DNA of 64,000 nt from Heterodera schachtii (Eukaryota; Nematoda; Chromadorea; Rhabditida; Heteroderidae). The stretch's first letter is position 1. Every line of letters starts with the position of its first letter. The DNA is taken from the NCBI GenBank assembly GCA_023374025.1, contig SIJG01000084.1, forward strand, positions 170,919 to 234,918, read 5' to 3'. The position numbers were made by a program, and so were the translations under genes. The notes under the pieces were generated by a model, which had not been told where the DNA came from, ran no database searches, and saw only the letters and a list, made by a program, of their open reading frames with translations. Of the stretch, positions 32,203-41,708 are shown in pieces.

Positions 32203-33290
32203 ATGCGGACTCAAGCGAGAGACGGAGGTGGAGGAGGAGGAAAAGCACAGAGAAAAGCGGCAGTTAAATCCCACCCAAAAATGGACAGAGTTCCCAATCA
32301 AATCTATATTGATATAACAAAAAGTAATTTACATTTTTAAAATTGGAATAATTTTTAAATTTTCTGGTACTTACTCGCGTTTGGAAAGTGCCGTAAGGGT
32401 TGGTGCGAAAATGATAATGTAAATTATTAATTTTAAATTTTAATGGAAATTATGTGCACTTTATAGGCAGTTGACCTGAATTCGTTTTGACATTGTTAAA
32501 AAAATGAAGGAAACGCAGGCATTTACATTAACCCAGTTGAGGGCGGTATGTTTTGTTATAAAATAAATGATCAAATTCACTTAAATTAAGTTTGTGGTAT
32601 TGTGGTTTATTTTAAACAATGGCTAAACCTCGGGCTGAATTTGCGTGACGATTGTACCAATGTAAAATGATTAAATCCAATTGAACATTTTATTTTGCAA
32701 ACGTGTTAAAATAATTAATTTATCTGGAATAATTAGCGTCCGTTGTTGCCGGTCTTGAACTGGTGCACGCAATTGGCTTTACTCATGAGCAACAACGAAG
32801 CGACACGCTCAAATTCGTCATTTTCAGACCAAAATTCGATGTACGTGAACCAAAAACATTATGAAATTTTTTTAAAGGCAAATTTCCCATAGGCAAACAA
32901 TATTGATTCCAACTCCCAAAACTTTGATTTGGATTACGACTTTGGTTCTGTGATGCACGAGGGTACTAGCAGCAGCGAGGAGCATAGAAAGTTTAAAATC
33001 AAAAATTAATTCGAGAAAAATTAGCCAAATTAAGGCGGGAATACGGTTTTATTACGCTTCCGCGCTTTTACCAACAAACAATTGGCCAAAGGGAGAGAAT
33101 TTCGTTCAAAGACGCGGCGCTCATTAACCGAATCTACTGCAATGGCAATAAAACGCTGCTTTTAATTAATAAAACGTCATAACATTTTTTGCAGACGTTT
33201 GCAGTGGATATGACAACAAGTGCCAAAACGGGGGCTATTTAAACCCCAACGATTGTGCCAAATGCCATTGACCGGACGGATATGGTGGCA
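32203..33290 (+). pseudogene. Astacin metalloprotease with EGF-like tail, decayed
   Basis: Segments in order: a prodomain end with a furin-like REKR site followed by KWTEFPI (about 32206-32320); IRFDIVKKMK (about 32480); the active-site region LELVHAIGFTHEQQRSD (about 32770-32815), where the family has HExxHxxGFxHE; YDFGSVMHEG, the Met-turn (about 32937-32965); TIGQRERISFKDAALINRIYC (about 33075-33145); and an EGF-like stretch CQNGGYLNPNDCAKC (from about 33195). The first zinc His is Leu here, so it would not be catalytic. Two TGA stops occur, one before IRFD and one after KCH, both where the family has Cys. Astacins in nematodes are secreted, cuticle- or digestion-related zinc proteases. This copy is most simply a pseudogene. 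Confidence 0.75.
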
Positions 33291-34142
33291 AGAATATTTT
33301 GTTGAATTTTTCTGTGCCAAAATTTCCTCTTAAATTTCAATTGAAAATTTTTCACCCAAATTTTGAAGAAAATATGAAAGTTTGATAAAAAGAAGCACCA
33401 TGAAACAAACACACAGATGCAGCAAAATTTATGCTGGGAAAATCGTAATTTAGAAAATTGAGAAAAAATAAAAGCGTAAATCAAAAATATTAGCCAAAAT
33501 TCACTTATGTATATAAAATTGATTTTTTTTTTCATTTAGAAATTTAAAAAAAATTATTTTATAAAAAGTGCAATCTTATGATGTCTATGTAAAGAAAGGA
33601 CTTTCCTTTTTTGGCTGCTTATCACGAGTTATTAACCAGGTTTTCCAGCCAAATTTTCCATGTAAAAGCCATCGCATCTTACACTTATTTCCCATTTCAT
33701 ATTAAATTATTTTTGATTCTTTTTTGATTCCCTACTGGCCAGCCTACATAGACAGTCCCAGTATTTGATTTCAGCTTAGGGGGAGGTTCGGGGTCACCTT
33801 GACAGGCTGCCACCTGTTATAAAATTGCTTTAGCGGTATAAAAAAAAACTCAAAATTTGTAACAAACCTTGTTAAAAACAAAAATTTTCTGTTATGAACA
33901 ATAAATATAAGAAAAAATAAAAAAATTTTTCAATATTGTGTGCCATCGAATTCATGGTAGTATTTCAAATTTTGGAGTCAAGTATAAATATTTGAATATT
34001 AGAACTTGGGGTAGCAGGGGTAGGGAGCTGCAAATAGGTGTTGCCAGATGAAAATTCGAAATTTTGGTATATATTCCAAAATCCATACAACGAATTTTAA
34101 TGTATATGACTGAATCTTCATAGAAATTAATAAATTTTTTTA
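33291..34142. other. Gene-free AT-rich stretch
   Basis: No exon, tRNA or clear repeat boundary is seen. Nothing else here supports a call. Confidence 0.5.
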
Positions 34143-34157
34143 GCCCATATATTGCAA
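34143..34157 (+). promoter_or_regulatory. Likely splice or trans-splice acceptor before secreted gene
   Basis: TTTTTTTTAG ends at 34143, only 14 bases before the ATG at 34158. In nematodes this layout often marks spliced-leader addition. A cis-splice from an unseen non-coding exon is the alternative. Confidence 0.45.
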
Positions 34158-35602
34158 ATGTTTCTGCCTATTCTCTTCTGCCTCTTTGTTTTTTTGGCAT
34201 TCCGTCCCGAGTCTGCTGGTGTAAATGCAGGAAATGATTTTGGCAAAACTCGTGTAGTCAAATGGGCAAATTATTGTCAGGGTATAAATATATTGGAGAA
34301 CTGCGACCAGGTACATTTATGTGAATGGAAAGAAGCTAAATGTGAAGTTAAACAACTTAATAATGCACCGAACCCGAACACAGGTACAGACATTTAACTC
34401 AAACAAAATTTTAATTAAAAAATTTCATCAAATCACAAATGGAAAAGCATTACAGCAATTATAAAAAATAAATAAAATTTCGACTTTCGTTCTGGTTCAA
34501 GATAACAGAAATTAATGCCTATCCAAAAACATCCCCCCGAAATTTCTAATTTTACAACCCTTTTTAAAAAAATAATTATAAACCTTCATCGCTATAAGAT
34601 CAATGTTATACACTGAACTTTCATTATCCAAAGTCATACTTTCTTCATTAATTAAAATTAAATTATAATAAATCAAATTTTTCTGTAATATTTTTTTTTG
34701 TATATTTTCCCATTGATAGTAGTGATTAGAGACGGCGCGGGACGGGATCCCGCGCGGGATTTTGCGGGATCCAAGTCCGCAATCCCGCATTTTTTGGAAA
34801 ATGCGGGATTTGCGGCATTTATACCTGCGAGATCCCGTCCCGCCAACTTTTGAAGTTCCAGTCCCGCAGCGGGATCCGCAAATTTGACTTTTTGTGCGGG
34901 CTTTCATTGATTTTTTGAAAATTTTAAAGAACAGAATGCCAAAAATTTTAAAGAAATTTTTAATAAATTCAATCATATTAAAACCATTTTTTATCTCAAA
35001 TTTCATCTAGAATTTTCAAAAAATTTCCAGACGGCGCCCATCGGCGCCGCCGGACCCCTTGTTCCCGAAAAGATTTTGAAAAAGCGCCCCGCAAAAATCA
35101 ATTTAAAAGGCAAACTAAAATCGTTTAATTTATGGATTGATCCATTAACAATTTGACCGCCGATCTCTCTTCAACCCTCTGACCCTTAAAAATCTTGATC
35201 AACCCATTAACCCCTTTCAACGTATGCTGCCATCCTCTAAAAAAAAAATTCTTTCTTAAAATGGCCATGTATTTTAGTTTTTTGAGTTTTTAAAATTTAT
35301 TTCTAAATTTCCAAAATCCCGCGCCGGATCCCGCAAATTTTAAATGCGAGATTTATACATGCGGGATCCCGTCCCGCAAAATTTTTCAGTACCAATCCCG
35401 CAGCGGTATCCGCAAATTTGAAAATTCCGGTCTCTAGTAGTGATTGGCCAACCGAATTCATTCCAATTATCTTATAGCTTGGCGTAATGAATGTGCTGGT
35501 AAACTCGACGAGAATATGTGCAATGACTTCTACACTCAGCAAATATGTTCATTGCAAGGTGATCATTGCAAATTGTCAGACAATTATTCATATTTATATT
35601 GA
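34158..35602 (+). CDS. Secreted Cys-rich protein with two repeats, 116 aa
   Basis: Two exons: 34158-34383 and 35478-35602 (phase 1 GT-AG intron), 351 bases, in frame. An N-terminal signal peptide (about residues 1-21, LPILFCLFVFLAF core) should export it. After that come two similar units, one per exon. Unit 1 has WANYC-x8-C-x5-C-x6-C and unit 2 has WRNEC-x8-C-x8-C-x6-C, so each unit starts Trp-x-Asn-x-Cys and has four Cys. No transmembrane segment follows. I do not recognise the family. A small secreted Cys-rich protein in a plant-parasitic nematode could be an effector or a cuticle/lumen protein, but this is only inference. The intron carries a 710-bp hAT-like MITE (34727-35436). The splice model is supported by frame and phase but not by transcripts. 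Confidence 0.65.
34719..35444. mobile_element. hAT-like MITE with GCGGGATCCCGC words, 8-bp TSD
   Basis: The element is 34727-35436. The ends are TAGAGAC and GTCTCTA, flanked by an exact 8-bp duplication GTAGTGAT (34719-34726, 35437-35444). Ends and duplication length both fit hAT. Both subterminal regions are packed with GGGATCCCG-type words. Near 35035 lies the GC core (GGCGCCGCCGGACC), followed by a CCATTAACAATTTGACC segment that recurs in inverted form in the larger element at 53.9-55.4 kb. It has no transposase and sits in the intron of the secreted Cys-rich gene. Confidence 0.9.
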
Positions 35603-35849
35603 ATGATTGATTGATCGCTGACTGATTGGTTCATTGATTTGAGGATGATTACCCTTTATTTGTGTTCTTTTTTTCATCTGCTGCTGTTGTTCACATATTC
35701 CGTTCATTTTATGTTCTTGTTTTTTGTTGGTGAACGGATTGGCATAAAACGTTTTTTTTGGACTGTTCGGCGTCATTTAGATTGAACACAATGTATATAA
35801 TTTAAGACTGTACTAAATTTTTATTGTAGATCTCACATTACAATTTTGT

Positions 35850-36420
35850 ATAAAATCGTGCTGGATCATTTCTTAAATTCCGCCAAGGGGTAGGAAAACA
35901 AAAAATGTAACACATGTAAATTCATAACTTGGCTCACTTTCAATTAAATTAATATTTCATGGTATTTCTGTAAGAATAAATCATGGAGAGAATAATGGAA
36001 GAATCCGACTATAAAATTAGTATTAAAGAAAATTTATTTAAATAAAATGGGCAAGGAGAAGTCAATTTGTTTGAATTTTAATCAACAAAAGCATAAATTT
36101 TTATTTAAAACCAAAAAATTCTCTTAGTTGATAAAAGCTAGGACCTAATCTGGTTCCATGTTAGACCTGGACTTGTTTTTTTAACAAATCCCATAAAACC
36201 CAAGTAGAGTGAATTCGAGATTTCAAGCCTGGATCCAGACTGAGTCTGGTTTATTTATTTTTTCTTTTAAGGGCTAATAAAGTATTTATAGTAAAAAAGA
36301 CATAAATTTTGGCGAAAATAAAGCATCTCCAAATAATCTAAAATTAAGGAATTTTGGACCCGAGCAAAGGATTTTACAACAAAGACGAAGAAAAAGTAAC
36401 GGACAAATTCATATCCGATC
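35850..36420. repeat. Repeat fragments
   Basis: A half copy of the 25.9-26.5 kb foldback arm (TTCTTAAATTCCGCCAAGG, then AAAAAATGTAA and CATAACTTGGCTCA) lies at about 35860-35965. Around 36355-36410 there is a scrap of a MATH last exon (GGACCCGAGCAAAGGATTTT on the plus strand), cut off after a few codons. No gene is present. Confidence 0.5.
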
Positions 36421-36429
36421 CGAATAGAT

Positions 36430-37035
36430 TAGAGTTGGTCGGTAATCGGTAATTGTTAAAAAACCGGTACCGTGTACTGACCGGTAATGCAAAAACCGGT
36501 ACCGGTACCGGTACCAACTTTTTACACCGGTACTGGTACCGGTACCGGTAAAAACCGGTAATTTTCCAACGTAATAATTTTTGGACAAAATTTTTCAAAT
36601 ACAAAATTTTTATTCAGTTTTCACGCGAGTACTTGTTTTTTACCATTAGAATTTTTCATAAGTATATGTATATTCAGGTTGACCAGCCTTCTTTTTCAAA
36701 TTCAGTATAAAGAACATTAAAATGCAGATTTAGACCCTAAATTAAAATTTTTTGCAAAGCGAGGGGTCAGCAGTCAATTTTACAATTTCCGAAGGGGTCC
36801 GGCCATGTAAATCGATGGACCTTTTTTTGCTCTCAAACCGCTTTTTTTGCAGCTCTTTTTCCAAAACTTTTGAAGAATACAGGGGGGCGGGGGGTCCGGC
36901 GGTGCCGATAGGCGCCGCCGGGAAAATTTTTTAATTTTGAGTGAAATTTGTTAACAGAATTTGTCAAAAAATGACCAATTATTAGGTAAACCGGTAATTA
37001 CCGGTCAGTACCGGTACCGGTACCGACCAACTCTA
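36430..37035. mobile_element. hAT-like MITE with CCGGTACCGG words
   Basis: The ends are TAGAGTTGGTCGGTA and TACCGACCAACTCTA (15-bp perfect inverted repeat). Dense GGTACCGG words lie just inside both ends (36465-36560, 36985-37025). The GC core is at about 36895-36925 (GTCCGGCGGTGCCGATAGGC), followed by AAATTTGTTAACAGAATTTG as in the 1.07-1.96 kb element. No matching 8-bp duplication was found at its flanks. Confidence 0.75.
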
Positions 37036-38640
37036 ATTTTTAGTTTTTATTGCATTTTGGTTGATAATTTTGGGCAAAATGCCAAAATAGGCAAAAATAG
37101 GCTCTTTCAAATTTTTTTAGGCTTTTAGGCGCTAAAAATAAAAGCCTAGAAAATAGGCATAATAACTCGAAAAGTAGCTTAACAACAGCCCAAAAAAAAA
37201 CATATTTTTCGTGCGTTTCAGGCCACGGGGAGCTCAGGAAAAAATAGGCTTTTGCCAAAAATGTAATCCCTAGTCACAAATTGCTGGAGACAGAAAATTA
37301 TCCGAGTCTCGAAATTCAGTACTGAAACCAAATAAAATTTTTTTTATCTTTAAATGTTTTATAAAAGTATATAACTAAGCGGGTAGTGAACAGTCGGAAC
37401 TGGGCTTGGATAAATTCCGCTTTTGGGAGCTTCGCTACCTAGATAAGCAATTGGGTAATGAAGCAATTTGGAATTTTTTAAAATTTTTTGAGCCGTGATC
37501 AAAAGACCACAAAATCCTCAAATTTCTCAAAAGACCACAAAAATCCGCATATCCTCATTTTTCAAAAAAATCCTCTTTGACCTTCTAAAAGACCACAAAA
37601 TGGTGAAAAATTCTCAGATATCGCATCTCTGCCCTAATTCCAGTTCGTCGATTTCATTGGTTGCAGTTGCAAATGAGGTACATTTTCCTTTTTAATATTT
37701 TCTTAGCAAATATTGAACTTTTTAAATCAAAAATTTTGTCAAGAAAAAAAAAATTTGGGGTTGAGTTTTTGTGAAAATTCTTCAATTTTTATTGATGTAT
37801 TTAAAAAAAAAATTCTGCCAGTTCTTAGGGGTGCATTTTTAAAAAATTTTCGGTCGATTCGTATGGGTGTATTTCTAAAAAAAATTGGAAAAACATGTCA
37901 AAAATTTTTTGATTTGGTGAAGGTTTTTAGTCCATATAAATCCATATTTTGGGGGTTTTCGAGAATAAATCCATATTTCGCCATTTTTGGCAACACAAGA
38001 AAAATGCAAAAAAAGCGAAAAATACACCCATAAAGATCGTAAAAGTTACACCCATAAAAATAAGAAAAATTTGAGTTTTCGTTGTCATTTTGGCATTTTA
38101 ATAAATATTTTCACCATTTTTTGCGAACTTTTCTTTTTTTAAATGAGAATTTTTTTTTTTTGAAATTGGCAAACTTGGATGTATTTTTATACAACAGACG
38201 ATAATAAAAATTTTGCATTTTTAAATTTTAAACCATTTTTTGGTTGTTTATTGTATTTAAGCAAATATTGAATAAATAAAAACCTTTTAGGAATTTTTGA
38301 GGGTTTAACATATATTTTGGCAGTTTTTAGTCCATATTTTGGTCCATATTAAGCCATTTTTGAACTTTTTATTCCATATTTTATGTCAATATTTCGCGTT
38401 TTTTATCCATATAATTTATAACCCTAAAATATTATCAAATTCTCTCCACTCAATCGTTTCAATTGATACTAAAGAAATTGTACAACAAATAAAAACCAAG
38501 AAAATAAATGTAGGTATATTATTTGAACGAAAGAATTAATAAAAGCATTTTTGAGAGAAAATAAGCACAACAAATTGAGATGATCATTTCTCAAATACAA
38601 TTAATTAGGTAATTCATTTCCGTACATTTCAAACGACACT
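37036..38640. repeat. Gene-free mosaic of repeats
   Basis: 37040-37275 is part of a family built on AATAGGC and CTAAAAATAAAAGCC words that also occurs at 47.5-47.68 kb. 37375-37450 matches the left edge of the 13.8-kb insert. 37495-37632 is one arm of the CAGAG element family (AAAAGACCACAAAATCCTC). 37900-38330 matches 47820-48190 (GGTTTTTAGTCCATATAAAT and onward). No exon is seen. Confidence 0.6.
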
Positions 38641-38838
38641 TTTGTTGCTTTGATCCGCTTCTTCTTCTTTTTGTGCCGCTGGTGACGACAATGGTCTAAA
38701 ATTAAATGTTTATTTATTTATTTTTCGACAAAATCAAAAATTGCTGTTTTGCTGCTCACCCAATGGATTTATTGAAAGCCCACATAGCAAAACTGATATT
38801 GTTTAAACTGGCACCCGAATGATTGCCACGCCGCAGAT

Positions 38839-40014
38839 CTAATCTGATATATAGTTAAAATTGGCACCAGAATTTTCGCGGTTTCTCCACTTAACTGGCG
38901 CCGTCGCCGTCTCTCCAATTGGGCATCGTTGCAACAGCCAATTATAGCCTGATCCATTGTATTCTTTGCTCAGTTTCAGTGTCAGCTTCTCATTGGTCCG
39001 TTCATTCACCAATTCAAAATGTTCAATTGTCGTTATGTCCACATAAAAACAAAGTTGAATATTGTAACTGACAGAAGTGGTGGCACGGCGAAATGTCTAA
39101 ACAAAAAATTTGGTAAAATAAAAACAAATTGACGAAAACATGGCGAGACACCTCTTTGAAGTTGTTGACCCATTCGAGATTCAGTGGACCCATACGACCA
39201 TTGCGATACAATCGCTTCGGCTGTCCATCAGTCGTCGGAGTGTGCAACCATTTGGACAACGCTTGGCCAGCAGTTGCATTTGGTCCATCGTCAGCAAATC
39301 CATCTGGGAACAGATAACCGGAATCAATTGAATACAATTGACCAAGATCAGTGAGAATTGTTGGTGAAATGCGGCGACGCAAATTGTCCAAATGATCGTC
39401 ATTAAGAATAATCAAATGGCGAATGCTTGTCGCAAAAATTGGCCAAATTTCTCGGGCCAAAACATCCCAAATCGGTTGGAAATCATTGCCCAGTAGTGAC
39501 GAAGACAAAAACAACTCCAATTTGGTGCCACTTCTGTCCCAAATTTGCTTCTTCGAATGGAGAAATTTGATCACGGAATGGTCAATGTACCTAAAGAAAT
39601 GTTCAAATTACATTTAATATGAACAAAAGCTAAGACTGACTCAATCTGAATGTTCTTAAAGCAGATTTTATTGGGTAGTTGAGGGTCCAACAATGGAAAA
39701 TCCTCATAATTGCCATTGTCACCGATTAGTATAGACATTTTCTGTTTTGGTCCTTCGTCCTTGCGAATTAGTATCCATTTCCAAATTGTCAATTCGCTTT
39801 TTACACCAAAATGTGTGTCCACCAGCGCATCAAAACGTGGCGAAATAAGTGCCATTTTGAGGCCGAGTTGAGAATGGTCAAAAGATGGGAGAATGTCCAT
39901 CCAAACGTCACTACAAATCCAGCTGAAATGGGAGGAAAAACAGCTTGGAAATGATTTGTAATTTTAAATGTAAATTTGTAATTTTTTCAAAATAATTGCT
40001 GACCGTCGGTTCAT
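38839..40014 (-). CDS. F-box-type protein, cyst-nematode family, 329 aa
   Basis: Four exons on the minus strand: 40004-40014, 39641-39922, 39152-39590, 38839-39096. They sum to 990 bases (330 codons) with GT-AG introns and no stop. Residues about 4-40 form an F-box-like segment (WICSDVWMDILPSFDHSQL, then GLKMALISPRFDALVDTHF). The middle has conserved landmarks such as LPNKICFK, YIDHSVI and AREIWPIFATSIRHL. The C-terminal part has ERTNEKLTLKL and WLLQRCPI. I associate this layout with a large F-box family in cyst nematodes. F-box proteins dock on SKP1 and bring substrates to SCF ubiquitin ligases. The ligand of this one is unknown. The first exon is only 11 bases, set by the GT-AG fit and by frame. 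Confidence 0.75.
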
Positions 40015-40544
40015 TTTGTGGTTCGATCAGCGAAGGTTTCCAATTTTTTCAATTTTATTTGTGTGGCACAAAGCGCAAAAAAAAATTGGGTTAACTAAAA
40101 GCAGAAAAGAATAAATTAAGATAAAAAATCAGTTTTAACAATTTAGTTTAAGGATTGCAAATTATATTAATTAAGATAATTTTAAAAATCCAAATCTGAT
40201 TTTTAATGGCAATTTTTGGCAATGAAAATATTTACGATGCTTTTATTTTTTTATTTTTTTTTGAAATTTTGTTCCATAAAAAACCAAATTATGGACTTCA
40301 ACAAAAAATGAAATTCTTACAAATGGAAATTCATATAATCCTTTTCCTAATGGTGTCAATTCGCAAGTTGTTTTTTTTCTGCCGCAAATTTAACTTTTTC
40401 AAGGAAATTTGAAAAAAAAAACAATTTTCGAGTAGAAAAAAACGTAAAAATTAATCGGCTAATAAATAGGCCACACACCCAAAAAACAATAATAAGAGAC
40501 AAACATATGTGTTGTGTTTATGATAATTTATGTAGGTCAAAAGA

Positions 40545-41010
40545 ATAATGCTTTGTTGTTCCTCTTTCCCCCCCCCCCCCATTTCTCTCATTTTTCGTCG
40601 CTTTGCCCACGGTCAACAAATTGATCAAAATAAATGGGGGAAAACAAATTATATTATTTTTCAACAAAACATTGTTTTGATTTGTGACCAACATATGAAT
40701 TAATATATTTAGTTATTACGAAAAATAAATGGAGAATAAATAAGTTGGTAGGTGTTATTAATAAAAAATTATGTTTTTTTAAATCAAATTTATTTCTCTT
40801 TTTATTAATTTAAAATTAAACAATACACATAATTTATTCAACTTACATACACAACATTTTCTCTTATTTTGTTGAAAAACAATGTTTTGTTTTTTTTTAC
40901 AACATTTGCATTAATTTGGGATCAATTTTTTGAGCCGGGGTTAAAGCGATGAAAAAATGGTAAAATTGGGGGGGGGGAGAGAGGAACAACAAAACATTGT
41001 TTCATCCTTC
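40545..41010. repeat. Two copies of the poly-G dispersed repeat
   Basis: The copy at about 40545-40680 is in reverse orientation (C run, then GAAAAATGAGAG on the other strand). The copy at about 40880-41010 is in forward orientation (CAATGTTTTG, GGTTAAAGCGATG, G run, AACAACAAAACATTG). They resemble 956-1068 plus 1957-2030 and show the uninterrupted form of the site hit by the 1.07-kb MITE. Confidence 0.6.
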
Positions 41011-41708
41011 TTCTAACACAATTTATGTAAATAAAATATTTGCTTATTTTTGTTTTGATTGAGCTTTGGTTTGATGAAGATGGGTAAAATTATTATAATA
41101 TTTTTTTGCTAATAATTTGGGCACAGAAATTTGCTTACCAATTTCAAATTTTTTTAAATAAAATTTTGAATTTCCCTTAAAAACCAACTTACATACTTGC
41201 CATTTTTTACAGAATTTAAAATTTTTTTTAATATTTCGAATACCGATGAAAAAGGACTAATTTTACCCCCGAACATATCGAAATGTTTTGATAAAAATGA
41301 AATTTTTAATTTGCACGAAATGATAAAAATAATTCATTTTTGGATGAATTTTTGTTACAGGAAGATGGATGGGGACATTGAAATTTTTAATTTCCGATGA
41401 TTTGAACTCGGAATTCCGATTTTAAATTTCCGTAAAATTTTACCTTCGTCAGCATTACAATTAAATAAATTTGGACTAAATAAATGCCCTCAAAATGTTC
41501 AAATATGGCAAGAATTTTAACTCACCGTATTTGTCTTTTTGTAAATTCTTTTTTCACATTTGAAAATAAAGAAAGAACAATAAGGATTTGTCGATTTTGT
41601 GCCATGAAACATATTTATTTTCTTCCAATTTTAAATCATTTGCCCCAATTTATTTTAAATTATTTTATCACATTAAATAGATAATTGCAAATTTCATAAG
41701 TGATTATT

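Noticed and set aside
32480..33275. Selenoprotein reading of the astacin remnant
   Set aside because: The zinc His to Leu change and unclear 5' exons favour a pseudogene. Kept only as an observation.
35594..35776. 60-codon minus-strand frame rich in Gln, Asn and Lys
   Set aside because: Part of it arises from the GATTGATT-type simple repeat. No splice partner or domain was seen.
38640..38830. Possible extra 3' exons of the F-box gene (Glu/Ala-rich tail)
   Set aside because: The four-exon model already ends at a stop in phase, and no need for further exons can be shown.
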